Assembly (NCBI RefSeq): GCF_900107115.1 | Contig: NZ_FNOS01000003.1 | Coordinates: 310,001 to 374,000 of the forward strand | Direction of reading: 5' to 3' | Length of the DNA: 64,000 bases | From: Salimicrobium album | GTDB lineage: Bacteria > Bacillota > Bacilli > Bacillales > Halobacillaceae | Shown: piece by piece, positions 25,795 through 35,353 of the stretch | How positions within the stretch are numbered: position 1 is the stretch's first letter | Layout of the letters: each line of letters starts with the position of its first letter | The notes under the pieces: model-generated | Seen by the model: the letters and a program-made list of their open reading frames with translations, nothing else | Database searches by the model: none | Told to the model about the DNA's origin: nothing | Translations under genes and position numbers: made by a program

Positions 25795-26232
25795 TTATTT
25801 AACGACCAGCACGGGTTTCGTGCACTTTTGAACTACGTTGTTACTTACACTGCCGAGAAGCAGTTTCTTAACTCCTCCAAGCCCGCGGCTTCCTACAATA
25901 ACGAGATCCACATCATGCTCTTTGGCATACGCACAAATCTTCTGGCCCGGGTTTCCCTCTTCCTTTCCATAAGATATTTGGGTCACCACTGACGTGTCTT
26001 CCTCCTGTTCGAGTTCCACTTTAATTGCTTCCATTTCTTTCTCAAACCGTTCAGCCAGCTCTTTACCTATGTCTTCGGCCATTTTGGCATTTGTCGCGGG
26101 CCCCGTCGTATTTATGACTGAAAGTAAGTGGATTTCACGATGATCCGCCTTAACGGCCTGGGTTTTAGCTTCCTCGACAGCGTGTCTACTGAGTTCACTT
26201 CCGTCATAAGCTATCAGGATCTTTTTGGTCAT
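25795..26232 (-). CDS. Universal stress protein (UspA family)
   Basis: A 145-residue single-domain Usp. The N-terminal ILIAYDGSELSRHA and the C-terminal ATP-binding signature IVGSRGLGGVKKLLLGSVSNNVV (G2xG9xGS/T type) indicate an ATP-binding member. It probably forms dimers in the cytoplasm and supports survival under stress. The start is ATG 26232 with GGAGGAG upstream. It is monocistronic. Confidence 0.92.
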   Translation of the reverse strand: MTKKILIAYDGSELSRHAVEEAKTQAVKADHREIHLLSVINTTGPATNAKMAEDIGKELAERFEKEMEAIKVELEQEEDTSVVTQISYGKEEGNPGQKICAYAKEHDVDLVIVGSRGLGGVKKLLLGSVSNNVVQKCTKPVLVVK

Positions 26233-26447
26233 GTGGCATCTCCTCCATTTTAAAATTCTCCTTACAGTACTATATTCCTACTAAAGCGCAAGGCTAAACG
26301 TTGTAAACGGTTTATTAGTGAACAGTTTTCAAAACTTTTCGAATCGTTGCCCCGCCAGGGCTGAACCGATAAACAAATAAATTGCAGGAGTTCTTTCTTT
26401 TCTTTACACTTAATTCTACGTTATTAACCAAAGGGGATTGTACTATC

Positions 26448-27491
26448 GTGAGACAAGTCTACAGCGACGTATACCAGTTCAGAGGTTCCCATTACGATTT
26501 CGGTTTCCGGCAGGGCGAATGGCTCCGGAACTCTCCCATCCTCGCCAATCGGGATAAGCAGTGGGAAGGGAAAAGAGACCGTCATTTCATTATAGATTTC
26601 GATGAAATAAAAAGTATGTTCGACCGCTTCTCCCCCGGCATATGGGACGAAATTCGCGGGCTTGCCGATGCGCTGGATCTTTCGATGGAGACAGCCATCC
26701 AGAACTTCGGCGGTTACTATCTTGAATTCGGTAAAAGCGGCTGCTCCATTTATACGAATGAGCATGTGCTTGTCAGAAACTATGACAGTGACCCCGTCGC
26801 TTACGAAGGCCGTTATATGCTGTACCAGCCGACGGATGGAGGTTACGCGACGATCGGACCTTCCATGCAGATTACGGGACGGACAGACGGGATGAACGAG
26901 CACGGACTCTCCATGGGGTACAACTTCATCAACCGTGTCGGCTCGGATACCGGATTTCTCTGTAATATGATTGGACGTATGATCCTTGAGAATAGCCGGA
27001 CGATCGAAGAAGCGATCGATTTACTGAAGAACATCCCGCATCGCCGGGCTTTCAGCTATGTACTCCTCGACTCTTCCGGCCGTTCCGTCGTCGCAGAGGC
27101 TTCGGCCCGTGACGTGAAAGTGAGGGAAGGGAATATAAGCACCAATCACTTTCACAAACTGACAGAGGAAAACCGCTACCGTATGGATGATTCACTCGGC
27201 CGCTATCAGACTATGGAAGACGCCGTGCCTGAAGATATTTACAGTTCCTATCAGCTGTTGAACAATACGGATGAACAGGTTTTTTCCTACAAGTACGGAG
27301 CCTGGGCAGGCACAATTCATACAGCCGCCTATCTGCCGGAGAAAAAGCAGGCATGGTTCACCCACGGAGCGGACCGGCTGCCGATGCTTTTCAACTTTGA
27401 AGACTGGCTGAACGGGGAAGATACGAAGGCCAGGAAAGTTAAAGGATATATCGATTCTCCCCACCCTTTCGTAAACATGGAGTACCAGTGA
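26448..27491 (+). CDS. C45 family acyltransferase/hydrolase-like protein
   Basis: A protein of 347 residues related to the Ntn-hydrolases of peptidase family C45 (acyl-CoA:6-aminopenicillanate acyltransferase). The likely nucleophile is Cys99 in GKSGCSIYTNEHVLVRNYD, matching the DGCT site of the penicillin enzyme followed by the conserved N-Y-D. Further signatures are GMNEHGLSMGYNF and VVAEAS. Such enzymes mature by self-cleavage before the Cys and hydrolyse or transfer acyl groups from amides. The start is GTG 26448 after AAAGGGG. Substrate unknown. Confidence 0.8.
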   Translation: MRQVYSDVYQFRGSHYDFGFRQGEWLRNSPILANRDKQWEGKRDRHFIIDFDEIKSMFDRFSPGIWDEIRGLADALDLSMETAIQNFGGYYLEFGKSGCSIYTNEHVLVRNYDSDPVAYEGRYMLYQPTDGGYATIGPSMQITGRTDGMNEHGLSMGYNFINRVGSDTGFLCNMIGRMILENSRTIEEAIDLLKNIPHRRAFSYVLLDSSGRSVVAEASARDVKVREGNISTNHFHKLTEENRYRMDDSLGRYQTMEDAVPEDIYSSYQLLNNTDEQVFSYKYGAWAGTIHTAAYLPEKKQAWFTHGADRLPMLFNFEDWLNGEDTKARKVKGYIDSPHPFVNMEYQ

Positions 27492-27596
27492 ATACTGATA
27501 TAAATCTTGAATTCAAGCATCAAGAAATAAAGCGATTCATATCATTACTAATAACCTCGCTTTTTCGGTAAAATATAAGGAAAAGGAGGATCTATG

Positions 27597-28073
27597 ATGA
27601 GCGTACATGATATTTCAGTTACGAAAGAGAACGGGGAAACTTACAGTCTGGATGCCTATAAAGGGAAAGTGCTGATGATCGTCAACACTGCCACAAAATG
27701 CGGTCTGAAGGGACAGTTTGATGAACTGGAGGAGCTGTATAAGAAATACCAGGACGAGGGATTCGTCGTTCTCGGGTTTCCGAGCAACCAGTTCGCCAAT
27801 CAGGAACCGGGGTCCGCACAGGATGCAGCGGAACAGTGTCGTCTCAACTACGGGGTGACATTTCCTATGCATGAGAAGATTAAAGTGAACGGAGATGACA
27901 CGCACGAACTTTTCAGGCACCTGAAAGAACAGTCAGGCGGCATGCTCGGTGATGGCATCAAATGGAACTTCACTAAATTTCTCGTCGACCAGGACGGGAA
28001 TGTCGTAGAGCGCTATGCTCCTCAGACTTCACCGAAAAAAGCGGAAGAGGATATCAGGAAACTCGTTTCTTGA
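27597..28073 (+). CDS. gpx: Glutathione peroxidase family protein (thiol peroxidase)
   Basis: A 158-residue cytoplasmic peroxidase reducing H2O2 and organic peroxides. Visible are the peroxidatic Cys35 in NTATKCGLKGQ, FPSNQFANQEP with the catalytic Gln and the WNFTKFLVD motif. This is the non-selenium form (Cys in place of selenocysteine), which in bacilli uses thioredoxin or bacillithiol as reductant. Tandem ATGs follow AGGAGG; I take the second. A strong terminator follows. Confidence 0.93.
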   Translation: MSVHDISVTKENGETYSLDAYKGKVLMIVNTATKCGLKGQFDELEELYKKYQDEGFVVLGFPSNQFANQEPGSAQDAAEQCRLNYGVTFPMHEKIKVNGDDTHELFRHLKEQSGGMLGDGIKWNFTKFLVDQDGNVVERYAPQTSPKKAEEDIRKLVS

Positions 28074-28112
28074 TCGCTTTATAATCCACAGAGCTAAATG
28101 AACACCGTAAAT

Positions 28113-28159
28113 AAAAGACACAACAACACCGAAGCCTATTCGGTGCAGTTGTGTCTTTT
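28113..28159. terminator. Bidirectional terminator
   Basis: AAAAGACACAACtgCACCGAA-type stem with AAAAGACACAAC pairing GTTGTGTCTTTT and an inner CACCGAA/TTCGGTG, between convergent gpx and lactate permease genes. Confidence 0.92.
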
Positions 28160-28185
28160 CAATTTTGGGCCGGTGTATGGAACAG

Positions 28186-29757
28186 TTAAAAGAGCAGATA
28201 AGCGACGACGCCCGTCATCAGTCCATACAGCAGGGCAGGGATAACCGTCTTACGGATGATTTCCCCTTCTTTCCCGGAAAGACCGACGACGGTTCCGGCA
28301 GCTACTACGTTATGTACGCAGATCATGTTACCCGCCGCCGCTCCGAGAAGCTGCAGGGCCAGTACCGTGCGCATGCCGAGGCCGGCCTGCTCGGCGATAT
28401 TGAACTGGACCGGGGAAAACGTAAGTGTGGAGACCGTTGCACTTCCGGTGATGAATGAACCGATTTCCCCAAGGAACGGCGCTACAATCAGCCACATGAA
28501 GCCAAGATTTTCGGACAGAAAACCTGCAATGTACTGCGGCATACTGACAAGGTCTGACGTATTCATACCGGAATTGGAGAATACCTGGACGAGTGCGAGC
28601 GTCGCAAAAAGAGCAAGAGCGGCATCTTTCATTGAGAATAACGACTCCCGGGAAGCATCCAGAAAGTGACGGAACGGTTTCCTCTGAATAAACACCGAGG
28701 CTATAGTAGCCAGCACAAGTACGCTTCCCGGAGAATAGAGAATCTCCCATGCGGACGTAATCCCTTCCACTCCCAGAATATCCGGCCACGTCGCATCAAT
28801 CCACGTCTTCGCCGCATCTCTCACGACCGGCACAATCCGTGTCAGTAACAATAATACTACGATGAGGACGTACGGGGCCCAGGCAGCAACGAGAGAGATG
28901 TCCGAAGACTTCTCTTCTGTCCCTTCCTGCTTGGCATCCATCCACACTCTTTTCGGGACGAGCCACCCTTTCCCGGCGGTAACCGAAGCGGTCAGAAGAC
29001 CTGTCAGAGCAGCAAGAATAGCTACGAACTCGAAGCCGAACAGCGTAGCGTATAATAATGCGGACGACGTATAAACGAAACCGACGACAAGAGCCCAGGG
29101 GGCTATCTCAAGCACATCCTTCCAGTTCCTGTTCTTACCGAAGAACATCGTAAGCAGCACAACGAGAACCAGAGGTACAAAGGATCCGGTGAACATATCG
29201 ATTTGTGTAATCCTTACAGCCACTTCATTATATAACGTTCCGTCCGCACCGGGCAGGTTGCTGAGGCCCACCTGCAGCGGCGTGCCGACAGCTCCGAACG
29301 GTACAGCTGCACTATCCGCCACAAGAGCGAGTGTGGCAGCTGCAAGAGGATTGAACCCGAGAGCCACAAGTAAAGGTCCCGTAACCGCTGCCGGCGTACC
29401 GAATCCGGCCGCTCCTTCCAACAAAGAGCCGAACAGAAACGCGACGATAACCGCCTGAACTCTCATGTCAGGTGAAATATTGCGGAATCCCTGATTGATA
29501 CGGTCGACCGCTCCCGTCCGCCGCAGAGTATTCAAAAGTACAATCGCTCCGAACAGAATGAACAGAATCGTTAAAGCTTTATGACCTCCTTCAAGTACCG
29601 AGGCAGCAATCACCTTTCCGTTCATCCCCCATATGGTGTAGGCGAGCAGAAGCACAAGAACCGCACTGTATGCCATTCCTTTTTTTGCAGCCATACGAAA
29701 TACCACCAAAAATAAAAACGGAAGTATGACTGCTGCCGAAGCAGTTAATAAAAGCAT
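28186..29757 (-). CDS. lctP: L-lactate permease (LctP family)
   Basis: A 523-residue proton-linked lactate (or glycolate) carrier with about twelve to fourteen hydrophobic helices. The family signature [21 protein letters not shown] is near residue 105, with [14 protein letters not shown] and, near the C-terminus, [17 protein letters not shown] and ICVHNVVAA. The start is ATG 29757 after AAAGGAGGGG; the frame extends 30 nt upstream without support. It is monocistronic, ending at a shared terminator. I see no catabolite-control site upstream. Confidence 0.92.
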   Translation of the reverse strand: MLLLTASAAVILPFLFLVVFRMAAKKGMAYSAVLVLLLAYTIWGMNGKVIAASVLEGGHKALTILFILFGAIVLLNTLRRTGAVDRINQGFRNISPDMRVQAVIVAFLFGSLLEGAAGFGTPAAVTGPLLVALGFNPLAAATLALVADSAAVPFGAVGTPLQVGLSNLPGADGTLYNEVAVRITQIDMFTGSFVPLVLVVLLTMFFGKNRNWKDVLEIAPWALVVGFVYTSSALLYATLFGFEFVAILAALTGLLTASVTAGKGWLVPKRVWMDAKQEGTEEKSSDISLVAAWAPYVLIVVLLLLTRIVPVVRDAAKTWIDATWPDILGVEGITSAWEILYSPGSVLVLATIASVFIQRKPFRHFLDASRESLFSMKDAALALFATLALVQVFSNSGMNTSDLVSMPQYIAGFLSENLGFMWLIVAPFLGEIGSFITGSATVSTLTFSPVQFNIAEQAGLGMRTVLALQLLGAAAGNMICVHNVVAAGTVVGLSGKEGEIIRKTVIPALLYGLMTGVVAYLLF

Positions 29758-29875
29758 AAAAGCCCCTCCTTTCTCTGTAACTGACACATTTTGTTATATT
29801 GCTCAACTTTTATGTTATCCGGCCCCGAAGAGTACACGAACGCGCGCGATATGTAACCGCTATCAAAATAAAACT

Positions 29876-29922
29876 GAAAAAACAGGAGAGAGGCTGCATG
29901 CAAAAACACCTCTTCCCTGTTT
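29876..29922 (-). terminator. Terminator after CBS-domain gene
   Basis: On the minus strand an imperfect 13-bp stem (AACAGGGAAGAGG/CCTCTCTCCTGTT) ends in TTTTTT, starting at the stop codon. Confidence 0.75.
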
Positions 29923-30622
29923 ACGATTCTCCGATAATGTGATGCGGGGTAATGATACCGAGAAGTTTCTCATTCGGAGTGCCATTCTCGGTAATGAGAA
30001 TCGCTTCCGGCCGGAAACTGCTCGAAGGGTTCCCTTTCATCATATCCACAGCCTGGTGCACGGTCGTTTTGCGACTTATGAATTTGTAGTGATCTTTACG
30101 GACTTCTACAGCCAGCACTTCCCCGATCGTCGTTCCGTTCAGATTCAAATGCTCCTCGTTAATATGGGAGGATAACCATTGAGTAATCCCCCGCGGCGTC
30201 AGGAGCCCTTTGAAGCCGCTGTTTCCGTATACGGGAAACTGGGAAAATTCCTTCTCCTTCACGATTGCGAGAAGGGAAGCGAGAGTGTCGTCCAGATGAA
30301 AAGTCTGAACATACCTGCTGAAAGCCGGTATAACGAGTTTCGGTCTGGTAAGTTCCGCTTCAATGTTCAAAATATGCTCCACCGTTTTTTCATGCGGTTC
30401 CGCAATAATATAATTGGGCATGACCCTGTTATGTACGATTGCATTGCGCAGTTCGGCAAATTCCAGCAGATCATTTTGAAACCGCTTGACCACCGCATTC
30501 CGTTTGCTGAAGTAATTGACCAGTGAAGCGAAAGGGATGTAATCCTCTGTTTCTTTCCAGCGATTCAGGTGCTGATCGATCCGGTTATAGGCACTTAAAA
30601 AAGTATCCGCATTCTTTCCCAT
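29921..30622 (-). CDS. CBS-domain protein with HEPN-like N-terminal region
   Basis: A 233-residue soluble protein in two parts. Residues 1-95 are helical and contain ELRNAIVHNR, whose Arg59-Asn60-x3-His64 fits the R-x4-6-H motif of HEPN RNases. Residues 100-233 form a CBS pair (FHLDDTLASLLAIV...FSQFPVYGNSGFKGLLTPRGI, then TTVHQAVDMM...AILITENGTPNEKLLGIITPHHI), a module that commonly binds adenine nucleotides. An RNase gated by nucleotide levels would fit, but the N-terminal assignment rests on a short motif. The start is ATG 30622 after GGGGAGAT. Confidence 0.65.
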   Translation of the reverse strand: MGKNADTFLSAYNRIDQHLNRWKETEDYIPFASLVNYFSKRNAVVKRFQNDLLEFAELRNAIVHNRVMPNYIIAEPHEKTVEHILNIEAELTRPKLVIPAFSRYVQTFHLDDTLASLLAIVKEKEFSQFPVYGNSGFKGLLTPRGITQWLSSHINEEHLNLNGTTIGEVLAVEVRKDHYKFISRKTTVHQAVDMMKGNPSSSFRPEAILITENGTPNEKLLGIITPHHIIGES

Positions 30623-30757
30623 CCTATCTCCCCCTACAGGCGCCGGTGCGCTCGGCTGCATCCAGTTTTCACTATATCACCACCGGACCTTCGGTTACAA
30701 AGTATTTCCGGGGAAATAACGGGTGATTATCGTATTTTTTATAAAGGTACTCCGCGT

Positions 30758-31420
30758 TTATGGCTGCTCGATTACTATTTGACTTTCAATCTGTACCCCA
30801 TCGAGTGCCTGCGTGGCGAGACGATCGGCTTCGCTGTTTTCCTTCCGGGGGACATGGAGGTAAGTCGCTTCCAGCCCGCTTTCTGCCAGCCTGGCGTCAA
30901 TACGATCTGCCCAGGTCAGAAAAACCGGATCGTAACACTCCCACTCTTCTTTCATCTGATTAATCACAAGACGTGAATCTCCTTTTATGCAGATTGGCTG
31001 GTAACGTATTCCGAGCATGGCCAGTTCCTGGACAGCCAGGTGCAGTGCTGCATACTCAGCCTCGTTGCTTGAGGTCAGCTCGTCCACGAGGGCATTTTTC
31101 CGGACGCGGTACATCTCCCCGCTCTTTTCGTAATAGATCGCACAGCCCAGTCCCGCCCGTCCGTACTCTATTTCATAGCCACCGTCAAAATAGACATATA
31201 CATCGTGCGGCTCGGTCTGTATTTTCTCTATGAATGCCTTAAGTTCCTTACGCAAAAATCTTTCCCCGTTGTTATTCTGAAAGACTATTTCACGGACACG
31301 GCCCATTTTCTGAAGATCCGCTTCCAGCTCCAGGGCCGTTTCAATATTCATCTCCTCCGTAAAACAGGTGATAACCGGCCCCTTCGGCACTTTATACAAG
31401 TAGCTTATGGTCAATTGCAT
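30758..31420 (-). CDS. RNase HI family protein
   Basis: A 220-residue protein with an RNase H fold in residues 72-215. The DEDD-type carboxylates are visible: Asp79 in YVYFDGGYE, a Glu in SSNEAEYAAL (120/122), Asp148 in IKGDSRLVINQM and Asp near 208 in PRKENSEADRLA. The N-terminal 70 residues are an added domain, as in YpeP-like RNase H relatives of Bacillus. It should cut RNA in RNA-DNA hybrids, though several paralogues have weak or no activity. The start is ATG 31420 after AGGGGGG. Confidence 0.8.
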   Translation of the reverse strand: MQLTISYLYKVPKGPVITCFTEEMNIETALELEADLQKMGRVREIVFQNNNGERFLRKELKAFIEKIQTEPHDVYVYFDGGYEIEYGRAGLGCAIYYEKSGEMYRVRKNALVDELTSSNEAEYAALHLAVQELAMLGIRYQPICIKGDSRLVINQMKEEWECYDPVFLTWADRIDARLAESGLEATYLHVPRKENSEADRLATQALDGVQIESQIVIEQP

Positions 31421-31446
31421 ATGCAACCCCCCTTTTTCTTTCCCGG

Positions 31447-31500
31447 TATAAAAAAGGCCAGAGACAAGGCCTTCAGGAAGGACTTTTGCCTCTGGTCTTC
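31447..31500 (-). terminator. Terminator overlapping the acetyltransferase 3' end
   Basis: A GACCAGAG/CTCTGGCC outer stem with an inner CCTTCCTGAAGG stem and TTTTTT on the minus strand; it overlaps the last codons. Confidence 0.7.
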
Positions 31501-32042
31501 TGCCATTCGCTGCGCATGATGCCCATCTTCACCGCATCAAAGAATTCTCCGTCCACTTTCCGGGCTTCACGGACACGGGCTTCTTCAAGCATGCCCACTT
31601 TTTCCCCGACGTGGATCATACGGGAATTTCCGGACCAGGTGCTTAAACCGAGCCGGTGCAGTCCAGTCGCTTCGAACAGATAATCGATCCAGTGCTGGTA
31701 CGCTTCCGAGCCGTAACCGCCGTTCCAGTAGTGTTTATCATAAATGACGATCCCCGTTTCCAGCCAGTCCGTGTTCGGATCGACCCAGTACGAACCGACA
31801 GCTCCAACAACTGTATCGTCAATTTCAATAACGAGAGAGCTCGGCACGCCTTCCATAATATAATACTGCTGTTCCCAGCTTTGGTAGAATTCCTCTTTCG
31901 TTGCATGCTGTTCGGGAATATACGGCCCATTCCATTCTCTTGAGGCCTGTTCCTCCTCTTCAAACTGCCAGTAATAGAGCACATCTATATCTTCTTTGTA
32001 AGGTTCCCGCAGAATGGTCTTTTCACCTTTGATTTCTATCAT
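31473..32042 (-). CDS. GNAT family N-acetyltransferase
   Basis: A 189-residue GNAT-fold protein of the RimJ/RimL-like group. It starts with ILREPYKEDIDVLYYW and continues with VVGAVGSYWVDPNTDWLETGIVIYD, then the acetyl-CoA loop NGGYGSEAYQHWIDYLFE and LHRLGLSTWSGNSRMIHVGEKVGM. The acceptor is unknown. The start is ATG 32042 after GAGGGGCAA. It lies downstream of the RNase H gene's neighbour and has its own terminator, so it is probably monocistronic. Confidence 0.88.
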   Translation of the reverse strand: MIEIKGEKTILREPYKEDIDVLYYWQFEEEEQASREWNGPYIPEQHATKEEFYQSWEQQYYIMEGVPSSLVIEIDDTVVGAVGSYWVDPNTDWLETGIVIYDKHYWNGGYGSEAYQHWIDYLFEATGLHRLGLSTWSGNSRMIHVGEKVGMLEEARVREARKVDGEFFDAVKMGIMRSEWQKTRGKSPS

Positions 32043-32119
32043 TACTTGCCCCTCCGTCTGTCAAAAACATCTCTTTTGTCTTTGTCGTCTCCATTATCAC
32101 AAAGATGAGACTTTTACGC

Positions 32120-32155
32120 AAAAAAGACTTTCCCTGGTAAAAAGAGAAAGCCTTT
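32120..32155 (-). terminator. Terminator after ilvA
   Basis: On the minus strand AAGGCTTTCTC pairs imperfectly with GGGAAAGTCTT, followed by TTTTTT. Confidence 0.75.
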
Positions 32156-32170
32156 ATTCGTTAAACTTTT

Positions 32171-33451
32171 TTACACTAAAAGATTGAAAAGCTCCTGATT
32201 TTTGTTCAACTCTGTATACGTGAATCCGTGTTCTTCCATCCGCCGGATAAGGCCGTGGTAGTCTTCGTACTGTTTCAGTTCAATACCGACAAGAACCGGT
32301 CCTTTTTCACGGTTGTTCTTCTTCGTATACTCAAACCGGGTGATGTCCTCCGTATCACCCAGGACGTTGAACACGAATTCTTTGAGGGCTCCGGTCCGCT
32401 GTGGAAAATTGACGATAAAATAGTGCTTCAGTCCTTCGTAGATGAGGGAACGTTCTTTCATTTCCTGCATTCTGGAAATATCGTTATTCCCTCCACTGAT
32501 GACACAAACGATCGTTTTCCCTTTTATCTCTTCCCGGTAGAAGTCGAGAGCCGTTACCGGCAGGGCTCCGGCCGGTTCCGCGATGATCGCGTTCTCGTTA
32601 TAAAGGTTCAGAATGGTCGTACACACCTTCCCTTCCGGAACGCATACGACATCTTCCATAACCTGTCGGGCAATCTGGAAAGTAAGTTCACCGACCCGCG
32701 CCACAGATGCCCCGTCGACAAATTTATCGATCCAATCGAGCGTTTCCACTTTCCTGCTCTCGAGAGACATCTTCATGGAAGGCGCCCCTTCCGGCTCCAC
32801 ACCGATAATTTTCGTCTCGGGGGAATTCTCTTTTACGTACGTGCCGACTCCCGCAGAAAGACCGCCACCGCCTACACTCATGAACACATGGGAAATCGGC
32901 TCATCCATGTCCTCTATGATTTCTTTCCCGACGGTGCCCTGACCTGCTATCGTCCGCTTGTCATCGAAAGGGTGCACGAACGTCATCCCTTCTTCTTCGC
33001 ACGCTTTATGAGCTTCTTTGTATGCATCATCAAAAGAATCGCCGGTTATAACGATGTCTACCCATTTATCCCCGAAGAAAGAAACCTGGGAAATCTTCTG
33101 TTTTGGCGTAGTCGTCGGCATAAACACTTTCCCCCTGATGCCGAGCTTCTGGCAGGAAAGTGCAACCCCTTGAGCGTGGTTGCCGGCACTGGCACACACT
33201 ACTCCTTTTTCGCGGGCGCCATCACTCAGGTTTTTGATGTTATTGTATGCCCCGCGTATTTTAAATGACCGCACCGGCTGCAGATCTTCTCTTTTTAAGT
33301 AGACGTTACAGTCATAGCGGGCGGAAAGAACTTCATCTTTAAGTAATGGAGAACGTATCGCCGCTTCTTCCACTGTTTTGGCAGCTTTCCGGATATCTTC
33401 CCCCGTCACTAATTTATCCATAACTTGACCCTCGCTTTTATTTACGCTCAT
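32171..33451 (-). CDS. ilvA: Threonine ammonia-lyase (threonine dehydratase) IlvA
   Basis: A PLP enzyme of 426 residues converting threonine to 2-oxobutanoate, the first step of isoleucine synthesis. The PLP lysine lies in VRSFKIRGAYN, the substrate loop in CASAGNHAQGVA and the phosphate-binding loop in SVGGGGLSAGVG. The C-terminal 80 residues form one ACT-like regulatory domain (YFIVNFPQRTGALKEFV), the short B. subtilis-type arrangement. Starts at ATG 33451 or 33421 both have plausible ribosome sites. It stands apart from other ilv genes and I see no T-box upstream. Confidence 0.93.
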   Translation of the reverse strand: MSVNKSEGQVMDKLVTGEDIRKAAKTVEEAAIRSPLLKDEVLSARYDCNVYLKREDLQPVRSFKIRGAYNNIKNLSDGAREKGVVCASAGNHAQGVALSCQKLGIRGKVFMPTTTPKQKISQVSFFGDKWVDIVITGDSFDDAYKEAHKACEEEGMTFVHPFDDKRTIAGQGTVGKEIIEDMDEPISHVFMSVGGGGLSAGVGTYVKENSPETKIIGVEPEGAPSMKMSLESRKVETLDWIDKFVDGASVARVGELTFQIARQVMEDVVCVPEGKVCTTILNLYNENAIIAEPAGALPVTALDFYREEIKGKTIVCVISGGNNDISRMQEMKERSLIYEGLKHYFIVNFPQRTGALKEFVFNVLGDTEDITRFEYTKKNNREKGPVLVGIELKQYEDYHGLIRRMEEHGFTYTELNKNQELFNLLV

Positions 33452-33549
33452 AGCCCCATCCTTTTCTGAAACCGAATTTTAAGCACTATTTTAACATAGG
33501 AAAAGAGCTGTGACAGCTTAAATTCTTATTTTTCTTACACAGGTTCCGG

Positions 33550-34440
33550 CTATTCCTCCGGCACGTAAACGTTCAGTTCGTTGTGAAGCAGGCGTGCTTC
33601 AAACGGCAGTTTCATCCCTTCGTCCCCGTCTATATTTACGACGAGATTGAGCGATGTATCGACTTTCATGTCAGTGGCGGTGAAGTATTCCACCTGTTCA
33701 TTACTCTTAAGCTCCCCCCTGAACAGATCGGGGATGAGCTGGACCACTTTCGGCAGAGAAAACTCTTTCAGAATGAATACGTGAAACGCTCCGTCGTTTA
33801 CCTCCGCCTCCCGCGCGAAAGTTTCGATGCCTCCGACGGAATTTGTCAGAGCTACGAGGACGAGATAGGCTTTCCCCTCCCATTTCTTTCCGTCGTAATC
33901 TATCGAAAGATCGAAGGGGGTCTCTTCCCTGATGGCTTGCGCCCCTTCAATCAAATAGGCAAGAGGACCGAATTTGGATTTTTGTTCCGGGGACACCTGA
34001 TACACAGCCTCCGCGATAGCACCGACGGCCAGTACATTCATGAAATAACGTTCACCGGTAATTTTGCCGATGTCGACGGATCGGGTATTGGACGTTTCCA
34101 GAACGCCGATAGCTTTCCTTTCATCCATCGGTATACCGAGAGCTCTAGCGAAATCGTTTACAGTTCCGAGCGGTACGAAGCCGAACACGGGCTTGTGGTC
34201 TTTCTCCGCCAGACCGTTGATACTCTCATTGATAGTACCGTCGCCTCCCATGGCGACGAGGGCGTCGTACTTCCCGAAAGAAGCTTCCTCCGCAAATCGG
34301 GTCGCATCCCCCTCCCCTTCCGTATATTTCACTGTAACTTCTTCGTGCTGCTTTTTCAGTGCAGTCACTGCTTCCTCTTCAAACTTCAATCCCTTTTCCT
34401 GACCGGAAGAAGGATTGATAATTAACATTGCTTTCGTCAT
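33550..34440 (-). CDS. Diacylglycerol kinase family lipid kinase (YegS-like)
   Basis: A 296-residue soluble lipid kinase of the DagK/YegS family. The nucleotide-binding signature is ALVAMGGDGTINESINGL near residue 60, followed by GFVPLGTVNDFARALG and NIDGDEG near the end. It probably phosphorylates diacylglycerol or a related lipid at the membrane surface. Its start overlaps the stop of the DUF1206 membrane gene as ATGA, so the two are coupled, and the membrane partner may help with substrate access. Confidence 0.88.
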   Translation of the reverse strand: MTKAMLIINPSSGQEKGLKFEEEAVTALKKQHEEVTVKYTEGEGDATRFAEEASFGKYDALVAMGGDGTINESINGLAEKDHKPVFGFVPLGTVNDFARALGIPMDERKAIGVLETSNTRSVDIGKITGERYFMNVLAVGAIAEAVYQVSPEQKSKFGPLAYLIEGAQAIREETPFDLSIDYDGKKWEGKAYLVLVALTNSVGGIETFAREAEVNDGAFHVFILKEFSLPKVVQLIPDLFRGELKSNEQVEYFTATDMKVDTSLNLVVNIDGDEGMKLPFEARLLHNELNVYVPEE

Positions 34441-35288
34441 AACCTTTCCCTCTCTTTCTTCCCGAACTGCATATGTTCATATCTGCCCCGGGTTACTTGA
34501 TAAATGCCGTAAAGGATGAGACCTGCCGAAACGAAACCGAGAATCCACCGTCCGAATGGCTGGGAGGCGATTTCCGAAAGCGCCCCGTCCAGCCCTTTGG
34601 CCTGACCCGGATCGTGACTCAGAGCGGTCCTTATGAAGAAAAAACCGATCAGTCCAAGGACAGCACCACGGGAAACGAGCCCTGCAGTGCCCGTATTTTT
34701 AGCTATTTTCCTCTCATGATAGTCCATGTCCCCAATCAGGAATGCTTTCATAAACCGTTGTGTCAGGCCGTTTGCGATTTCATAGACGCCGTAACCGATA
34801 ACACCGGCTCCTATTCCGCCGAGAATCCAGGCTCCAAAAGGCTGCTGTAACAGCTTTGCCGATAATGTATTCCCGGATCCTCCTCCGCCGGAGATGGCAT
34901 TGACCGCAATACCGATAGCCTGCACTGCCAATACAGTATAAATGCCTGCGTTGATAAAGTAGGCGAACCGTTTTATCAGACCGCCCATTCCTTTCCCTTC
35001 ACCTTTGGGATCCAGAAACGCTTTTATCAGTACCCATCCTATATACATGAAAAGTCCGAGGCCCATCAGCCAGACGAGTATGTTGCCGAGCGGTATGCGA
35101 GCTAACGACCGGAACATGCCGGATGTCCCCGTCGCTTTCCCGCCGAAACCTGCAGCCGCAAGCAGAGCAAGGAGGCCCACTATAAAGTAGACGCAGCCTT
35201 TGGCCATATAACCTATCCTGGCAGATCTTCTTATCCAGGGCTTTATCTCTTCCCTGACGTACTCATCCGGGTGGATAGACTTCCCCAT
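34437..35288 (-). CDS. DUF1206 domain membrane protein
   Basis: A 283-residue membrane protein made of three similar two-helix repeats, each with an R-x-G-Y-x-A-K/S-G-type start followed by a helix and a PFGxWILG segment (around residues 22, 103 and 200). This triplication is the DUF1206 pattern. No biochemical function is established for the family. It is translationally coupled to the lipid kinase gene downstream. Confidence 0.8.
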   Translation of the reverse strand: MGKSIHPDEYVREEIKPWIRRSARIGYMAKGCVYFIVGLLALLAAAGFGGKATGTSGMFRSLARIPLGNILVWLMGLGLFMYIGWVLIKAFLDPKGEGKGMGGLIKRFAYFINAGIYTVLAVQAIGIAVNAISGGGGSGNTLSAKLLQQPFGAWILGGIGAGVIGYGVYEIANGLTQRFMKAFLIGDMDYHERKIAKNTGTAGLVSRGAVLGLIGFFFIRTALSHDPGQAKGLDGALSEIASQPFGRWILGFVSAGLILYGIYQVTRGRYEHMQFGKKERERL

Positions 35289-35353
35289 ACGTTTCCCCTC
35301 TTTTCGTCTATAGCTGCTGCATGGAAGTTTCCCTTTTTTTCACAAACAGAAAC

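Noticed and set aside
28186-29757. Catabolite-control site for lactate permease
   Set aside because: I looked through 29758-29900 for a cre-like 14-mer and found none with fewer than three mismatches by eye.
32228-33268. 346-codon plus-strand frame opposite ilvA
   Set aside because: Antisense shadow of ilvA, without a ribosome site or known motif.
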